Part shown: in pieces, positions 1-9,343 of the stretch
How positions within the stretch are numbered: the stretch's first letter is position 1
How the letters are laid out: each line of letters starts with the position of its first letter
Assembly: GCF_020283565.1 (NCBI RefSeq)
Contig: NC_060059.1
Location: 49,000,572-49,064,571 of the forward strand
Length of the DNA: 64,000 bases
Direction of reading: 5' to 3'
From: Trifolium pratense
Taxonomy: Eukaryota > Streptophyta > Magnoliopsida > Fabales > Fabaceae
Made by a program: the position numbers and the translations under genes
The notes under the pieces: model-generated
Seen by the model: the letters and a program-made list of their open reading frames with translations, nothing else
Told to the model about the DNA's origin: nothing
The model's database searches: none

Positions 1-1
1 T

Positions 2-3000
2 AGCACAATGAATTACTTCTAAGCTACCTTGATTCACCTGCTCCCTCAAGAAATGAAATCTGGCTTCTATATGTTTGCTTCTTCCATGCAGCACTGGATT
101 TTTAGCTAAGTTTATTGCAGATTGATTGTCAATTTGCAGTGTAATTGGCTTCTTCACATCGATCTTCAATTCCTTAAGCACTGAGTTAATCCATAGGGCT
201 TGACATGCTGCATAAGAACCAGCAATATATTCTGCTTCACACGAGGAAAGTGCAACTACTGGTTGCTTCCTTGAACACCAAGCAACTGAAGCATTCAAAT
301 ACTTGAAGAAGTAGCCAGTGGTACTCCTTCTATCCACTTTATCACCACACCAATCAGCATCTGAATAGCAAATTATTTCTGATTTTGCATTCACTGCTGA
401 CTTTGGAAAGAGAATTCCAAAATCTAGTGTGCCAGCTATGTACCTCAATATTCTCATAGCAGCTTTCATATGAGATTGTCTAGGATCCTCCATAAATATG
501 CTAATCAAGCCAACTGCAAAGCATATGTCTGGCCTGCTATTGCACAGATATCTTAATGACCCAACAATCTGTTTGAACATTGTAGGATCCACTGCATCTT
601 CACTTTCATTCTTTTCTAGCTTAAGATTTGTCTCCATTGGAGTTATAGCATAGGTACAATCAGACATATTGAATCTCTTCAAAAGCTCACCAGCATACTT
701 CCTTTGATGTAGCATTAATCCTTTTGAAGTTTTCAAAAATTCCATACCTAAGAAGTAAGAAATTTCTCCCAAATCTGTCATTTCAAATTCAGTCATCATG
801 ACAGTTTTGAACTTCTCAATCTTAGTTATGTCACTCCCAGTTACCAAGAGATCATCAACATACAAACATATAAGAATGATGCTTGAAGTTGACTTTTGTA
901 CATAAACTCCATATTCTGACTTGCATTTGCTGAAACCTTGTTTCACAAGGAATCCATCAATCCTTTTGTTCCAGGCTCTTGGAGCTTGCTTCAAGCCATA
1001 TAGGGCTTTCTTCAACCTGTATACCATGTTTTCTTTACCTTTTATCACAAAACCAGGAGGTTGAGTTACAAAAACTACTTCTTCTAATGGTCCATTTAGA
1101 AAAGCAGATTTGACATCTAGATGGTACATAGGCCAATCTCTTGCATTTGCTATAGCTACTACCAGCCTTACAGTCTCAATTCTAGCAACAGGTGAGTAAA
1201 CCTCTGAGTAATCCAGCCCTTCTCTTTGCAGAAAACCTCTTGCAACCAATCTTGCTTTGTGCTTTGCTATGGAACCATCTGGGTTGAGCTTCAATTTGAA
1301 CACCCATTTTACTGCTATTGCTTTCTTGTCTGATGGTAACTTGACTATCTCCCATGTATGATTCTTCTCAATGGCACATAGTTCTTCCTCCATAGCTTGC
1401 TTCCATTTCATGTTATTCAGAGCTTCAATATGATTAACAGGTTCTGCTCCTGCTAGCAGTGCAAAGTGTACTAGATCACCATCTTCATTTACCTCATTAT
1501 CATTTACCACATCACAATCTTGTAATCTGGCTGTTGTTTTTCTTGCCCTTGATGATCTGGCTCTGGTTCCAACTTCTGATGCTTCAGCATCTACTGTTTC
1601 TGAAGCTTCAGCATCTGCTGCTTCAGCATCTGCTGCTTCTGATGCTGCAGCATCTGTCTCAGCATTCTGATCACTATCATTGTCTTCAGTTAAACTCATC
1701 AATGGCTTGCTTGTGCTGCTGCTAGATATCCAATCCCAACTCTTTGCTTCATCAACAATGACATCTCTACTGTATATCATTTTCTTTGTTGTTGGATTGT
1801 ACAGTTTATAAGCTCCAGTTACATGATAGCCTACTAGAATCATTGATTCACTTCTATCATCCAGCTTCTTTCTCTTGGCTTCTGGTACATTCTTGTAGCA
1901 CAATGCACCAAAAACTCTAAAGTGACTTACACTTGGCTTCTTGCCACTCCATACTTCTTCTGGTACTTTGTCTTTGAGTTTCTTTGTAGGGCATCTGTTT
2001 AACACATACACTGCAGTACTTACAGCTTCACCCCATAATGACTTAGGCAGATTTCTATGCTTCACCATGCATCTAGCCATGTCAAGTATTGTTCTGTTCC
2101 TTCTCTCAGCCAAACCATTGTGTTGAGGTGTGTATGGAGCTGTGACTTCATGTTCAATGCCATTTTCTTCACAAAATGACTCAAACCTCCTTGAAGTATA
2201 CTCACCTCCTCCATCAGTTCTGAGAATTTTAATTCTCTTGCTGCATTGATTCTCTACCAAAGCCTTGAATCTTTTGAACACATCAAATGCTTCATCTTTT
2301 GACTGTATCAAGTAAACCCACATTTTTCTGCTAAATTCATCCACAAATGTTATGAAGTACCTGTTTCCACCAAGTGATTTCACATCAAATGGTCCACACA
2401 CATCTGAGTGTACAACTTCCAAAACATTTGCAGATCTTAATGGTAAAGATTTTTTGAAAATGTTCCTGGTTTGCTTGCCTGCTAAGCAACCCTCACATAT
2501 CTTATCTTGCATTTGAATATTGGGCAGTCCTGCTACCATTTCCTTGCTTGCTAACTGGTTCAGATATTTAAAATTCAAATGGCCAAATCTCAAGTGCCAC
2601 AGCCAATTTTGTTTATCTTCTGACACAGCTTTCATGCATTCTACTGTAGCATTGTTGATCACAGTTTTGAAAGTTCTATTCTTAGCCAAAGGTGACCTCA
2701 ATACTAACATGTTTGCAGGAACATAGAGTTCAAAGTATTCATTCTTTATACTAACTGAGAAGCCTTTCTCTATTAATTGACCAACACTAAGCAAGTTACA
2801 ATCCATACCTGGTACAAACAAGATATTTTCAATTATGGCAGAACTACCATTCTTTCTTTTGATTACCATGTTCCCAGTGCCTTCTGCTTGTATGGACCTA
2901 CCATCTGCTAGTTTCACTTTGCTTTTCTTTGTGTCATCAAATTTGATCAGCCAGTTTTTATGACCAGTCATGTGATTGGAACACCCTGTGTCCAAGTACC

Positions 3001-3970
3001 ATGCTCCACTAGCAATTTTATCTTCTGACATAGCAGCCATGAAGGTTACAGCACCTTTACCTTCAACTGAGTTTTCTTCCACCAAGTTTGCTTCATCATC
3101 ACTGTCTTTTGCCTTCTTTGATCTGCATTCAGATGCATAATGACCCCACTTCTGGCAATTGTAACATTGAATGTGACTTTTATCCTTTTTCTTTGGATTT
3201 GAATTTGATGTTCCTCCTCCTTTCTTGAAGGATTCAGATTTTTCATCAAATTTCTGCTGGTTTTGTGAAGCATTCTTGGACTTATTCTTTCCTTTGTAGC
3301 CATCATTCTTCTTGAATGTTTGAGCTTTCAAGGCTTCCACGGATTCTTGTACACCCTTTCTCTCATTAATCATCAATTCATGTGCTTCTAAAGAACCAAC
3401 CAAATCTTCCAATTTCATGTCTGCTACTTTACCAGCTTCTTGGATAGCAACAATAACATGATCAAAATTAGGGGTTAAGGTTCTCATTACCTTTTCAACA
3501 ATCATCTTCTCAGAGATTTCTTCACCACAACTCTTCATGGTGTGAATCAGTGCTTGAACCTTTGATGCATAAGATCCAATCGATTCATTGTTGTCCATTT
3601 GCAGTAATTCATACTGCCTCCTCAGTGATTGTAGTTTCACAGCTTTCACCTTTTCTCCACCATCATAATACTTCACCAAGATATCCCATGCTTCTTTGGA
3701 TGTTTCAGCATGAGAGATCTTATCAAAATTTGCTGAATTTAGTGCAGCCTGAATTGCATACATTGCCTTGCAATCTTTCTTCTTCAAATCTTTGTGATTG
3801 TTTCTTGCCTCTGCAGTTGCATTTGCAGGTAATGCTGCAACACCATTAATCACCACATCTAGTGTATCTTGAAATCCAAACAAAGATTTCATTTGCTTGT
3901 TCCATCGTTCCCAATTCTTTCCATCAAGAATTGGAAGATTATTGGGTAAACCACCATTGCCGCTTGCCAT
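2..3970 (-). CDS. Copia Gag-Pol polyprotein, C-terminus beyond window
   Basis: The frame opens at an ATG (complement of 3968-3970), soon after the primer-binding site, and stays open for 1323 codons to the window edge. Approximate residue positions: Gag with the start [20 protein letters not shown] at 1-250; CCHC knuckle [14 protein letters not shown] near 265-280; aspartic protease [13 protein letters not shown] near 323 (active-site D-T-G); integrase zinc region with HLRFGHLN and CEGC near 455-495; integrase core [15 protein letters not shown] and [13 protein letters not shown] (the D, D and E residues) near 520-625; an Ala/Glu/Asp-rich linker near 765-800; reverse transcriptase [20 protein letters not shown] near 890 and [11 protein letters not shown] near 1040; RNase H DADWCGDK near 1205 and SSCEAEY near 1245. 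The order protease-integrase-RT-RNase H defines Ty1/copia. Only the last residues appear to be missing. The protein would drive reverse transcription and integration of the element. Confidence 0.95.
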   Translation of the reverse strand, partial: MASGNGGLPNNLPILDGKNWERWNKQMKSLFGFQDTLDVVINGVAALPANATAEARNNHKDLKKKDCKAMYAIQAALNSANFDKISHAETSKEAWDILVKYYDGGEKVKAVKLQSLRRQYELLQMDNNESIGSYASKVQALIHTMKSCGEEISEKMIVEKVMRTLTPNFDHVIVAIQEAGKVADMKLEDLVGSLEAHELMINERKGVQESVEALKAQTFKKNDGYKGKNKSKNASQNQQKFDEKSESFKKGGGTSNSNPKKKDKSHIQCYNCQKWGHYASECRSKKAKDSDDEANLVEENSVEGKGAVTFMAAMSEDKIASGAWYLDTGCSNHMTGHKNWLIKFDDTKKSKVKLADGRSIQAEGTGNMVIKRKNGSSAIIENILFVPGMDCNLLSVGQLIEKGFSVSIKNEYFELYVPANMLVLRSPLAKNRTFKTVINNATVECMKAVSEDKQNWLWHLRFGHLNFKYLNQLASKEMVAGLPNIQMQDKICEGCLAGKQTRNIFKKSLPLRSANVLEVVHSDVCGPFDVKSLGGNRYFITFVDEFSRKMWVYLIQSKDEAFDVFKRFKALVENQCSKRIKILRTDGGGEYTSRRFESFCEENGIEHEVTAPYTPQHNGLAERRNRTILDMARCMVKHRNLPKSLWGEAVSTAVYVLNRCPTKKLKDKVPEEVWSGKKPSVSHFRVFGALCYKNVPEAKRKKLDDRSESMILVGYHVTGAYKLYNPTTKKMIYSRDVIVDEAKSWDWISSSSTSKPLMSLTEDNDSDQNAETDAAASEAADAEAADAEASETVDAEASEVGTRARSSRARKTTARLQDCDVVNDNEVNEDGDLVHFALLAGAEPVNHIEALNNMKWKQAMEEELCAIEKNHTWEIVKLPSDKKAIAVKWVFKLKLNPDGSIAKHKARLVARGFLQREGLDYSEVYSPVARIETVRLVVAIANARDWPMYHLDVKSAFLNGPLEEVVFVTQPPGFVIKGKENMVYRLKKALYGLKQAPRAWNKRIDGFLVKQGFSKCKSEYGVYVQKSTSSIILICLYVDDLLVTGSDITKIEKFKTVMMTEFEMTDLGEISYFLGMEFLKTSKGLMLHQRKYAGELLKRFNMSDCTYAITPMETNLKLEKNESEDAVDPTMFKQIVGSLRYLCNSRPDICFAVGLISIFMEDPRQSHMKAAMRILRYIAGTLDFGILFPKSAVNAKSEIICYSDADWCGDKVDRRSTTGYFFKYLNASVAWCSRKQPVVALSSCEAEYIAGSYAACQALWINSVLKELKIDVKKPITLQIDNQSAINLAKNPVLHGRSKHIEARFHFLREQVNQGSLEVIHCA

Positions 3971-4036
3971 TGCCTCTGAATGTTGACAATCTTACCCAAG
4001 AACCTGAATCTTGTGATGCTACACAATGAACCAAAA

Positions 4037-4050
4037 GGCTCTAGATACCA
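4037..4050 (-). other. Primer-binding site (initiator tRNA-Met type)
   Basis: On the minus strand the motif TGGTATCTAGAGCC lies three bases inside the LTR. It is close to the standard plant copia site TGGTATCAGAGCC, which pairs with the 3' end of initiator tRNA-Met to prime minus-strand DNA synthesis. Confidence 0.85.
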
Positions 4051-4053
4051 ATT

Positions 4054-4327
4054 TGTTGGAGAACAAGCACACACTTTGTGTTATTGAAGAAGAGGAAGGA
4101 GATTTAGGAGAAAGAAAAGAGATTTTATTGATTAGTGAATATTGTGGAAGTTTACAAGAAGTGATTCTACACTTTATTCTAACTCCTACTTATAGAAAAC
4201 AAAGATAGTTGGTTAACTTGATAGACAAGTAACCAACTAACCAACTACTAACTAAAAGTTAGTTACAACCAACTAACTTGAAATGAAACTAACTTCTAAA
4301 CTAGGTTTGAACAATTACAAAACAACA
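4054..4327 (-). repeat. 5' LTR of the copia element at 1-4327
   Basis: A 274-bp segment bounded by TGTTGG on the plus strand at 4054 and CAACA at 4327, so it has the usual TG...CA ends. It lies directly outside the primer-binding site. On the minus strand it has a TATA-like CTATAAGTAGG near 4184-4198. The second LTR is beyond the window, so the ends rest on terminal motifs and on the break in homology with the other CSLA introns. Confidence 0.8.
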
Positions 4328-4367
4328 AAGGCAAATAAAAGAAAGAAAAAATAACATAAATATTGAC

Positions 4368-5976
4368 CTTGGAGTTCCAACGGCTTTTAAAAGTGTGACG
4401 ATGCAAGGGATATAAACACAAATCCATTTAGGGATCACAACCTCAGGCACCATAACAGTTGCGGGCAACACAATGCAATAGAACACAAATGTGTTTATGT
4501 GGACCACAATCTTCCGAACAAAGAAAAAACTGTAAACAATATGTAACTTTGTCCACAAAGACACTTTCTGCAGTATGAAGATTAAACAAACACATAAATA
4601 TATTTAAATTATAAATTAAATTATTATGAGCCAATGTATTCATCAATGGATCAACCAATTACCTTGTTTGTGAAAATCTCCATAACCACTTTCCTGAAAA
4701 GATTGGCTGGCTCGCATGACCATCTGTGTTGTTGGTACCTATAGGCTTTTAAAGTACTTGGCAATTCGCTTTTAACCTATATAGTTTGAAACAAATATTG
4801 TAATGTAACACTCCTAACACACATTAAATTTTGGTAACATGTAAAAAAATGACTGTTTTCAGATTGGATTAAGAAAATGAAACCTCTAGATTAGCGAGGT
4901 ATAAGAATTTCCATCCTTTAAGACTAGCACGTATGGCCAAATCCATATCTTCAACTGTAGTCCTATCTTTCCACCCACCAGCTTCATTCAACGCTGAAAT
5001 TCTCCACACACCCGCAGTCCCTGTGTTAAGATTATGTTGATGGTATTACATTGAATTTTTTTCTAATATTTATACAGAAAACATTGATAATCATGTCAAA
5101 ATACAAAGATTACGGATCTATATCAATTGAGAAAAACAAAACATCATCAACAATTATGTGAAGTGCGGGGTGTTGGCGTGTTGTGTTTTCGAGTTGCAGG
5201 CCCTTATATCGTGGTCGCTTCTTCAGTTTTGGTTTCTTCGATTTTCTCCGCTGCTGGTTCTGTTTTTCTGTTTTGCATGGCGTTGCTCTGGTGTTGGGCT
5301 TGTAATGTGAGGGTTGCTCTCACTTATAAACACATATTCAAGCAATCTCATACTTAAACAAAAAGAATTTTTCATTAAACATAAAGAATAAATTTTTAAT
5401 CCATGAACAAAATCGTAACCAAACAACCTATCGGGTTTCAAGTTTAAAAGAAAACAATTATAATTGTTTGTACTACTTCCACTATTATTTTTGAGAAGGA
5501 AAATGGATGAAAGTGGTTTAAGCATGTGGTGAGATTACCATTGAAGCCAAAGAAGGCATAAGTGGAAGATCCAACTTCTTGTTCCACCTTAAAATGGTAA
5601 TCAAGTGACATTTGTTGCATCCTCGTCATCAAACATTCATTCGCATTTACTAAAAATAAAGAAAAAAGAAAAGCACACATTGTGTGCAAGATTGTTAGAA
5701 TCAATTTTTACATCAACTTAATTTATTTAAATGGAATCGAAATGTAAATTTAACCCTTAAACTCGTAGACGTCATACTAAAGATAATATTTAAATTTATA
5801 TTTGATATACACTTATCAATGATTTTCAATTTTATAACCACATAATAAAAGCCAACTACATTTTTTTTATCACAGTAATTAGCAAATATTGTATTTTGAA
5901 GCTTCAATAAAATCATAAAAAAGTTACCAAATTTCCAGCGACCCTGAACGAGACCAATTTCAGGATTATTGATAAG
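4368..5976 (-). pseudogene. CSLA copy A (partial; exon 3 stub to exon 7)
   Basis: Remnant of a cellulose-synthase-like A (mannan/glucomannan synthase) gene, nearly identical to copy B. Exons, each with GT-AG borders: exon 7 4368-4567, exon 6 4663-4776, exon 5 4884-5020, exon 4 5539-5649, and the last part of exon 3 5928-5976. Exons 5 and 6 keep the family motifs TVEDMDLA and QQHRW. Exon 3 stops at GATAAG near 5976 and continues straight into sequence that in copy B lies in intron 2 (near 11180), so about 0.2 kb was deleted between short ATAAG repeats. Exons 1-2 are gone; a SIRE-like element begins at 5994. The left side is cut by a copia insertion in intron 7, so exons 8-9 may survive outside the window. 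It cannot encode a whole enzyme from what is seen here. Confidence 0.88.
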
Positions 5977-5993
5977 TTCTTAGTCTTTATAAA

Positions 5994-7030
5994 TGTTGGG
6001 TTTTTGTATATTGGCTACATTTTGCAAAAACATATTTTAGCCAAGTGTTGAGACAAATGTGCTGATCCCAAGTGTTGTGACAAATGTTGGGACACTTTGG
6101 AACAACACCTGACTCTGTATCGTGCGCGCCAGCTAGCGGGTTTAAATTTCTACTCAATCTTTTGAAGATCTGTTTGAAGAATTGTTTCAAGGTTTCTTAC
6201 AGAGGAAGGCGCACGTGTTTAATGTGTTTCATGAGGCAGCCAAACCCTAGTTTTATTTTCCAAAGGAATTATATTTTTGGAAAATATATTTTTGCGTTTC
6301 AAAAATATAACTATTATTTTCAAAAATATATCACAGCTGCCGCAATTCTAGAAGCCCTAATTTTGTCTTGAAGCCCAAGTCATTCTACTACTATAAATAC
6401 GAAGGCAAGCATATGGTTTCAAGCATCTAAAATCGAGTCTTACAAAGCGTGTGTTTTAGGGATTTTAGAGTGTTAATTGTGAGCCTTTCTTGTGTCTCAT
6501 TGATGCAAGCTTAGGACCTGAGTTTATTGAGTTGTAAGTGTGAACTTCTCCTAAGCTTTGAAGTACGGAGATTGTTCTATTGTGTTGTGTGGTTTACTCG
6601 CAAGCTTTTAAGCAAGAGTGAATCCTAGTTTCTTAGGAGTGTGTCTCCACCTGTTGTGATTGTGGAATTGAATAGCAGCGCTGTCTGTGTTGCTAAGGTG
6701 GGAATTGGGACGGGGTCTCATATCTAGGAGTTCCTAGGTAGAAGGGTCATTGGGTAGTGATTAAGTGAGAAGTTGTAAACGGGTGAGTTTAGCTTCGAAG
6801 TAATACTGCTGATAGTGGACTTCATTCCTGGATTGGTATCCCCAGAGTAGGCTTTAGGCTGAACTGGGTTAACAACTCTCGTGTGTTATTTACTTTACTG
6901 TTTGTATTGTTTTATGTTATTTGCTCTGTTTATAGACAAGTGTTGGCGCACCAGTAACAACATCTGTCTACAACAGACAAGTGTTGCTACACCTTGAGCA
7001 ACACCTGTCCACTGTGTGCCAGGAATTTCA
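5994..7030 (+). repeat. 5' LTR of the SIRE-like element
   Basis: A 1037-bp LTR from TGTTGGG at 5994 to TTCA at 7030, just before the primer-binding site. A TATA box (CTATAAATACG) lies near 6391-6402. Both ends carry repeated GTGTTG and CAACAC words: near 6045-6110 (AGTGTTG plus GACAAATGT) and near 6940-7012 (GACAAGTGTTG, CAACACCTGTC). No second LTR is present, so the borders rest on motifs and on the homology break with CSLA copy B at 5993. Confidence 0.78.
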
Positions 7031-7032
7031 AT

Positions 7033-7044
7033 TGGCATCAGAGC
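7033..7044 (+). other. Primer-binding site of the SIRE-like element
   Basis: TGGCATCAGAGC lies two bases after the LTR end. It is a one-base variant of the initiator tRNA-Met site TGGTATCAGAGC used by most plant copia elements. Confidence 0.8.
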
Positions 7045-7099
7045 AGGCACCCTGTTCTGAATTTTAGGGTGAGCTCCAGGGAAATCGTTTCTGGCAAGG

Positions 7100-9088
7100 A
7101 TGGACAAAGAAGGAGGTTTTGTTACCAGACCACCTCTTTTGGTTGGCGCTTCAAACTATGACTATTGGAAGTCCCGCATGATGGCCTTCCTAAAACAAAT
7201 TGATAGCAAGACATGGAAGGCAATTCTGAGAGGATGGACTCCACCTGTGAAGATGGACAAAGATGGTAAACCAACTCCTGAGTTGAAATCTGCTGAAGAA
7301 TGGTCCAAAGAAGAAGATGAGCTTGCTCTTGCAAACTCAAAAGCATTATATGCACTTTATAATGGTGTTGACAAGCACATATTCAGACTCATCAAAAAGT
7401 GTGTCTGTGCTAAGGAAGCTTGGACAATTCTTGAGACTGTTCATGAAGGTACCTCTAAAGTGAAGCTGTCTAAACTACAACTCCTAACAACTAAGTTTGA
7501 GAATCTTAGAATGAATGATGATGAAACCATTCAGGATTTTCACATGACCATACTTGATTTTGACAATCAATTTGATGCCTTGGGTGAAAAGATACCTGAA
7601 GAAAAGCTGGTAAGAAAAATGCTCAGGTCTCTACCTAAGAAGTTTGACATGAAAGTCACAGCTATAGAAGAAGCAAAGGATATCACAGATATGAAGCTAG
7701 ATGAACTGGTTGGTTCACTACAAACCTATGAGGTACCTACAAATGAAAAGATGGATAAGAAAAACAAAAGTATTGCGTTTGTTTCAAATGCTGAGGAAGA
7801 AGATCAACTGAGTGACACAGAGTCTGAACAAAGCATCTCTGATGCAATGGTTCTTTTGGGAAAACAATTTAATAAGGTGCTAAAGAGAATGGACAAACGC
7901 TCTAAGACAGGTGCAGCTGACATTGGTCGCAACACTTACAGGAATTTCAGAAAACCTGTAACAGATGAGAAATCAGCTCCAAATAAAGGTGTTCAATGCC
8001 ATGAATGTGAGGGGTTTGGTCACATTAGAAGTGAATGTGGAACCTTTCTAAAGAAACAAAAGAAGGGGTTAACTGTAACTTGGTCAGATGAAGATTCTGA
8101 AGGAGAAGCCGATACTGCAAAAGCTATACATGTATTGACAAGTGTTTGCACATCTGACACTGAATCATGTGAAGAAGAACTAACCTTTGATGAACTTGCT
8201 GAATCATATAAAAAGCTGTGTCTAAAGAGTGCAGAAGTCTGCAGAGTCTCTGAAGAGCAAAAAGAAACAATCACTAAGTTGCAAACTGAGAGAGCTGCTA
8301 ATCTGTCAAGAATCTCTGAATTTATTACTAAATGGGAAGATAGTTTAAAGATCATTGAAGAACAGAAGGCAACTATCATTAACTTAGAAGCTGACAAGAT
8401 CAAACAACTGACTGAGATAGCCCATCTAAATGAAGAGGTAACTGAATTAAACTCTCATCTTGAGAATTTAAAGAAGCATGTTCTTAGGCTATTCAAAGGA
8501 AGTGATCTAGATGAAATCCTGGAAACTTTGCCTGCTCCTAGTAGATCCAAAACAGGCATTGGGTATGAATACAAAAATGTTAATAGGATTATGGATTACA
8601 ACAAAGAAGGGAAATATATGTCTGAGATAAGTAAACAACCGTCTCCAAAAATGCATGACAGGATGTCGTCACACCTGTCTCCTAGACAGCAGAGACAAGT
8701 GTTGCCACATGTGGCACCACATCAGCAAAGATGGCAGAGACCTAGGTTTATACCTAGACCAAGAAGCAGGTACCACTCATGGAGATGTCATCACTGTGGA
8801 AGAAAGGGGCACATAAGGCCTTACTGCTACAAATTGTATGGGTATCCAAGTGAAATTCCACAAGAGTCTGATCCATCCATTACTAAAACAAGGATGGAAT
8901 GGAAGCAAAAAGATGATACAATCAATACCAAGGAGTATACAGCTGAAAGCAGTGGGAAAAGTCTGATTGCCCATACGTCACTCAGAGCCTCATCAAAAGA
9001 AGACTGGTACTTTGATAGTGGTTGTTCCAGACACATGACTGGTGTTGAAAATTATTTGAAAGAGGTAAAATCCTATGTGATATTTTAG
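7100..9088 (+). CDS. SIRE-like Gag with start of protease (truncated Gag-Pol)
   Basis: A 662-codon frame starting 56 bases after the primer site. Residues 1-200 form a copia Gag capsid-type region (YDYWKSRMMAFLK; later ETIQDFHMTILDFDNQFDAL). A CCHC knuckle CHECEGFGHIRSEC lies near 299-312 and a second, CHHCGRKGHIRPYC, near 562-575. Between them, about 370-480, is a Glu/Lys/Leu-rich section that reads like coiled coil. The protease start WYFDSGCSRHMTG (active-site D-S-G) is near 635. The last residues (KSYVIF, stop) are probably not original: the element is cut near 9075 and the stop is supplied by flanking DNA. Gag should package element RNA. Without the rest of pol this copy cannot move alone, although the Gag frame itself is undamaged. 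Confidence 0.9.
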   Translation: MDKEGGFVTRPPLLVGASNYDYWKSRMMAFLKQIDSKTWKAILRGWTPPVKMDKDGKPTPELKSAEEWSKEEDELALANSKALYALYNGVDKHIFRLIKKCVCAKEAWTILETVHEGTSKVKLSKLQLLTTKFENLRMNDDETIQDFHMTILDFDNQFDALGEKIPEEKLVRKMLRSLPKKFDMKVTAIEEAKDITDMKLDELVGSLQTYEVPTNEKMDKKNKSIAFVSNAEEEDQLSDTESEQSISDAMVLLGKQFNKVLKRMDKRSKTGAADIGRNTYRNFRKPVTDEKSAPNKGVQCHECEGFGHIRSECGTFLKKQKKGLTVTWSDEDSEGEADTAKAIHVLTSVCTSDTESCEEELTFDELAESYKKLCLKSAEVCRVSEEQKETITKLQTERAANLSRISEFITKWEDSLKIIEEQKATIINLEADKIKQLTEIAHLNEEVTELNSHLENLKKHVLRLFKGSDLDEILETLPAPSRSKTGIGYEYKNVNRIMDYNKEGKYMSEISKQPSPKMHDRMSSHLSPRQQRQVLPHVAPHQQRWQRPRFIPRPRSRYHSWRCHHCGRKGHIRPYCYKLYGYPSEIPQESDPSITKTRMEWKQKDDTINTKEYTAESSGKSLIAHTSLRASSKEDWYFDSGCSRHMTGVENYLKEVKSYVIF

Positions 9089-9343
9089 TGTGTATTTTGT
9101 ATTTAAAATTGTTAATGCATTTGATAATTGAATTTATGCCACTTCAAAACGCTAGAAATCTAAGGTTTTTAAAATATAATTGGGTTTGCGACTTTAATCA
9201 ATTCTAAAACAAAAATCCAAACATTACTAATTTGTCATTGAAATATGTTTGACCAACCAAAACATAATTTTGAAATGTGCGACCGTGGAACCAAACATAT
9301 GTTGAGGCAAAAAAAAGAAAGGAAAAATAACATAAATATTGAC

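Larger units (their letters stand above)
1..4327 (-). mobile_element. Ty1/copia LTR retrotransposon, cut by window edge
   Basis: This is the 5' and coding part of a minus-strand copia element. Going leftwards from the right edge it shows an LTR (4054-4327), a primer-binding site (4037-4050) and an uninterrupted Gag-Pol frame (2-3970). The 3' LTR lies outside the window. Its right edge falls inside intron 7 of CSLA copy A: the sequence right of 4328 aligns with copies B and C, and the sequence left of it does not. Lack of stops in over 1300 codons suggests a young and possibly autonomous copy. The target-site duplication cannot be tested because the other end is missing. Confidence 0.93.
5994..9075 (+). 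mobile_element. SIRE/Maximus-like Ty1/copia element, 3'-truncated
   Basis: A plus-strand element with a long LTR (5994-7030), a primer-binding site (7033-7044) and a Gag frame that runs to the start of protease. At about 9075 homology ends abruptly and CSLA-flanking DNA begins; integrase, RT, RNase H and the 3' LTR are absent. The long LTR, large Gag with a coiled-coil section and two zinc knuckles, and the N-terminal MDKEGGFVTRPPLLVGASNY fit the SIRE/Maximus lineage known from legumes. Truncation by deletion or unequal exchange is inferred. Confidence 0.85.

Noticed and set aside
5127..5357. 76-codon frame in CSLA copy A intron (also 10101-10331 in copy B)
   Set aside because: Antisense intron sequence shared by the two copies because of the duplication; no independent coding evidence.
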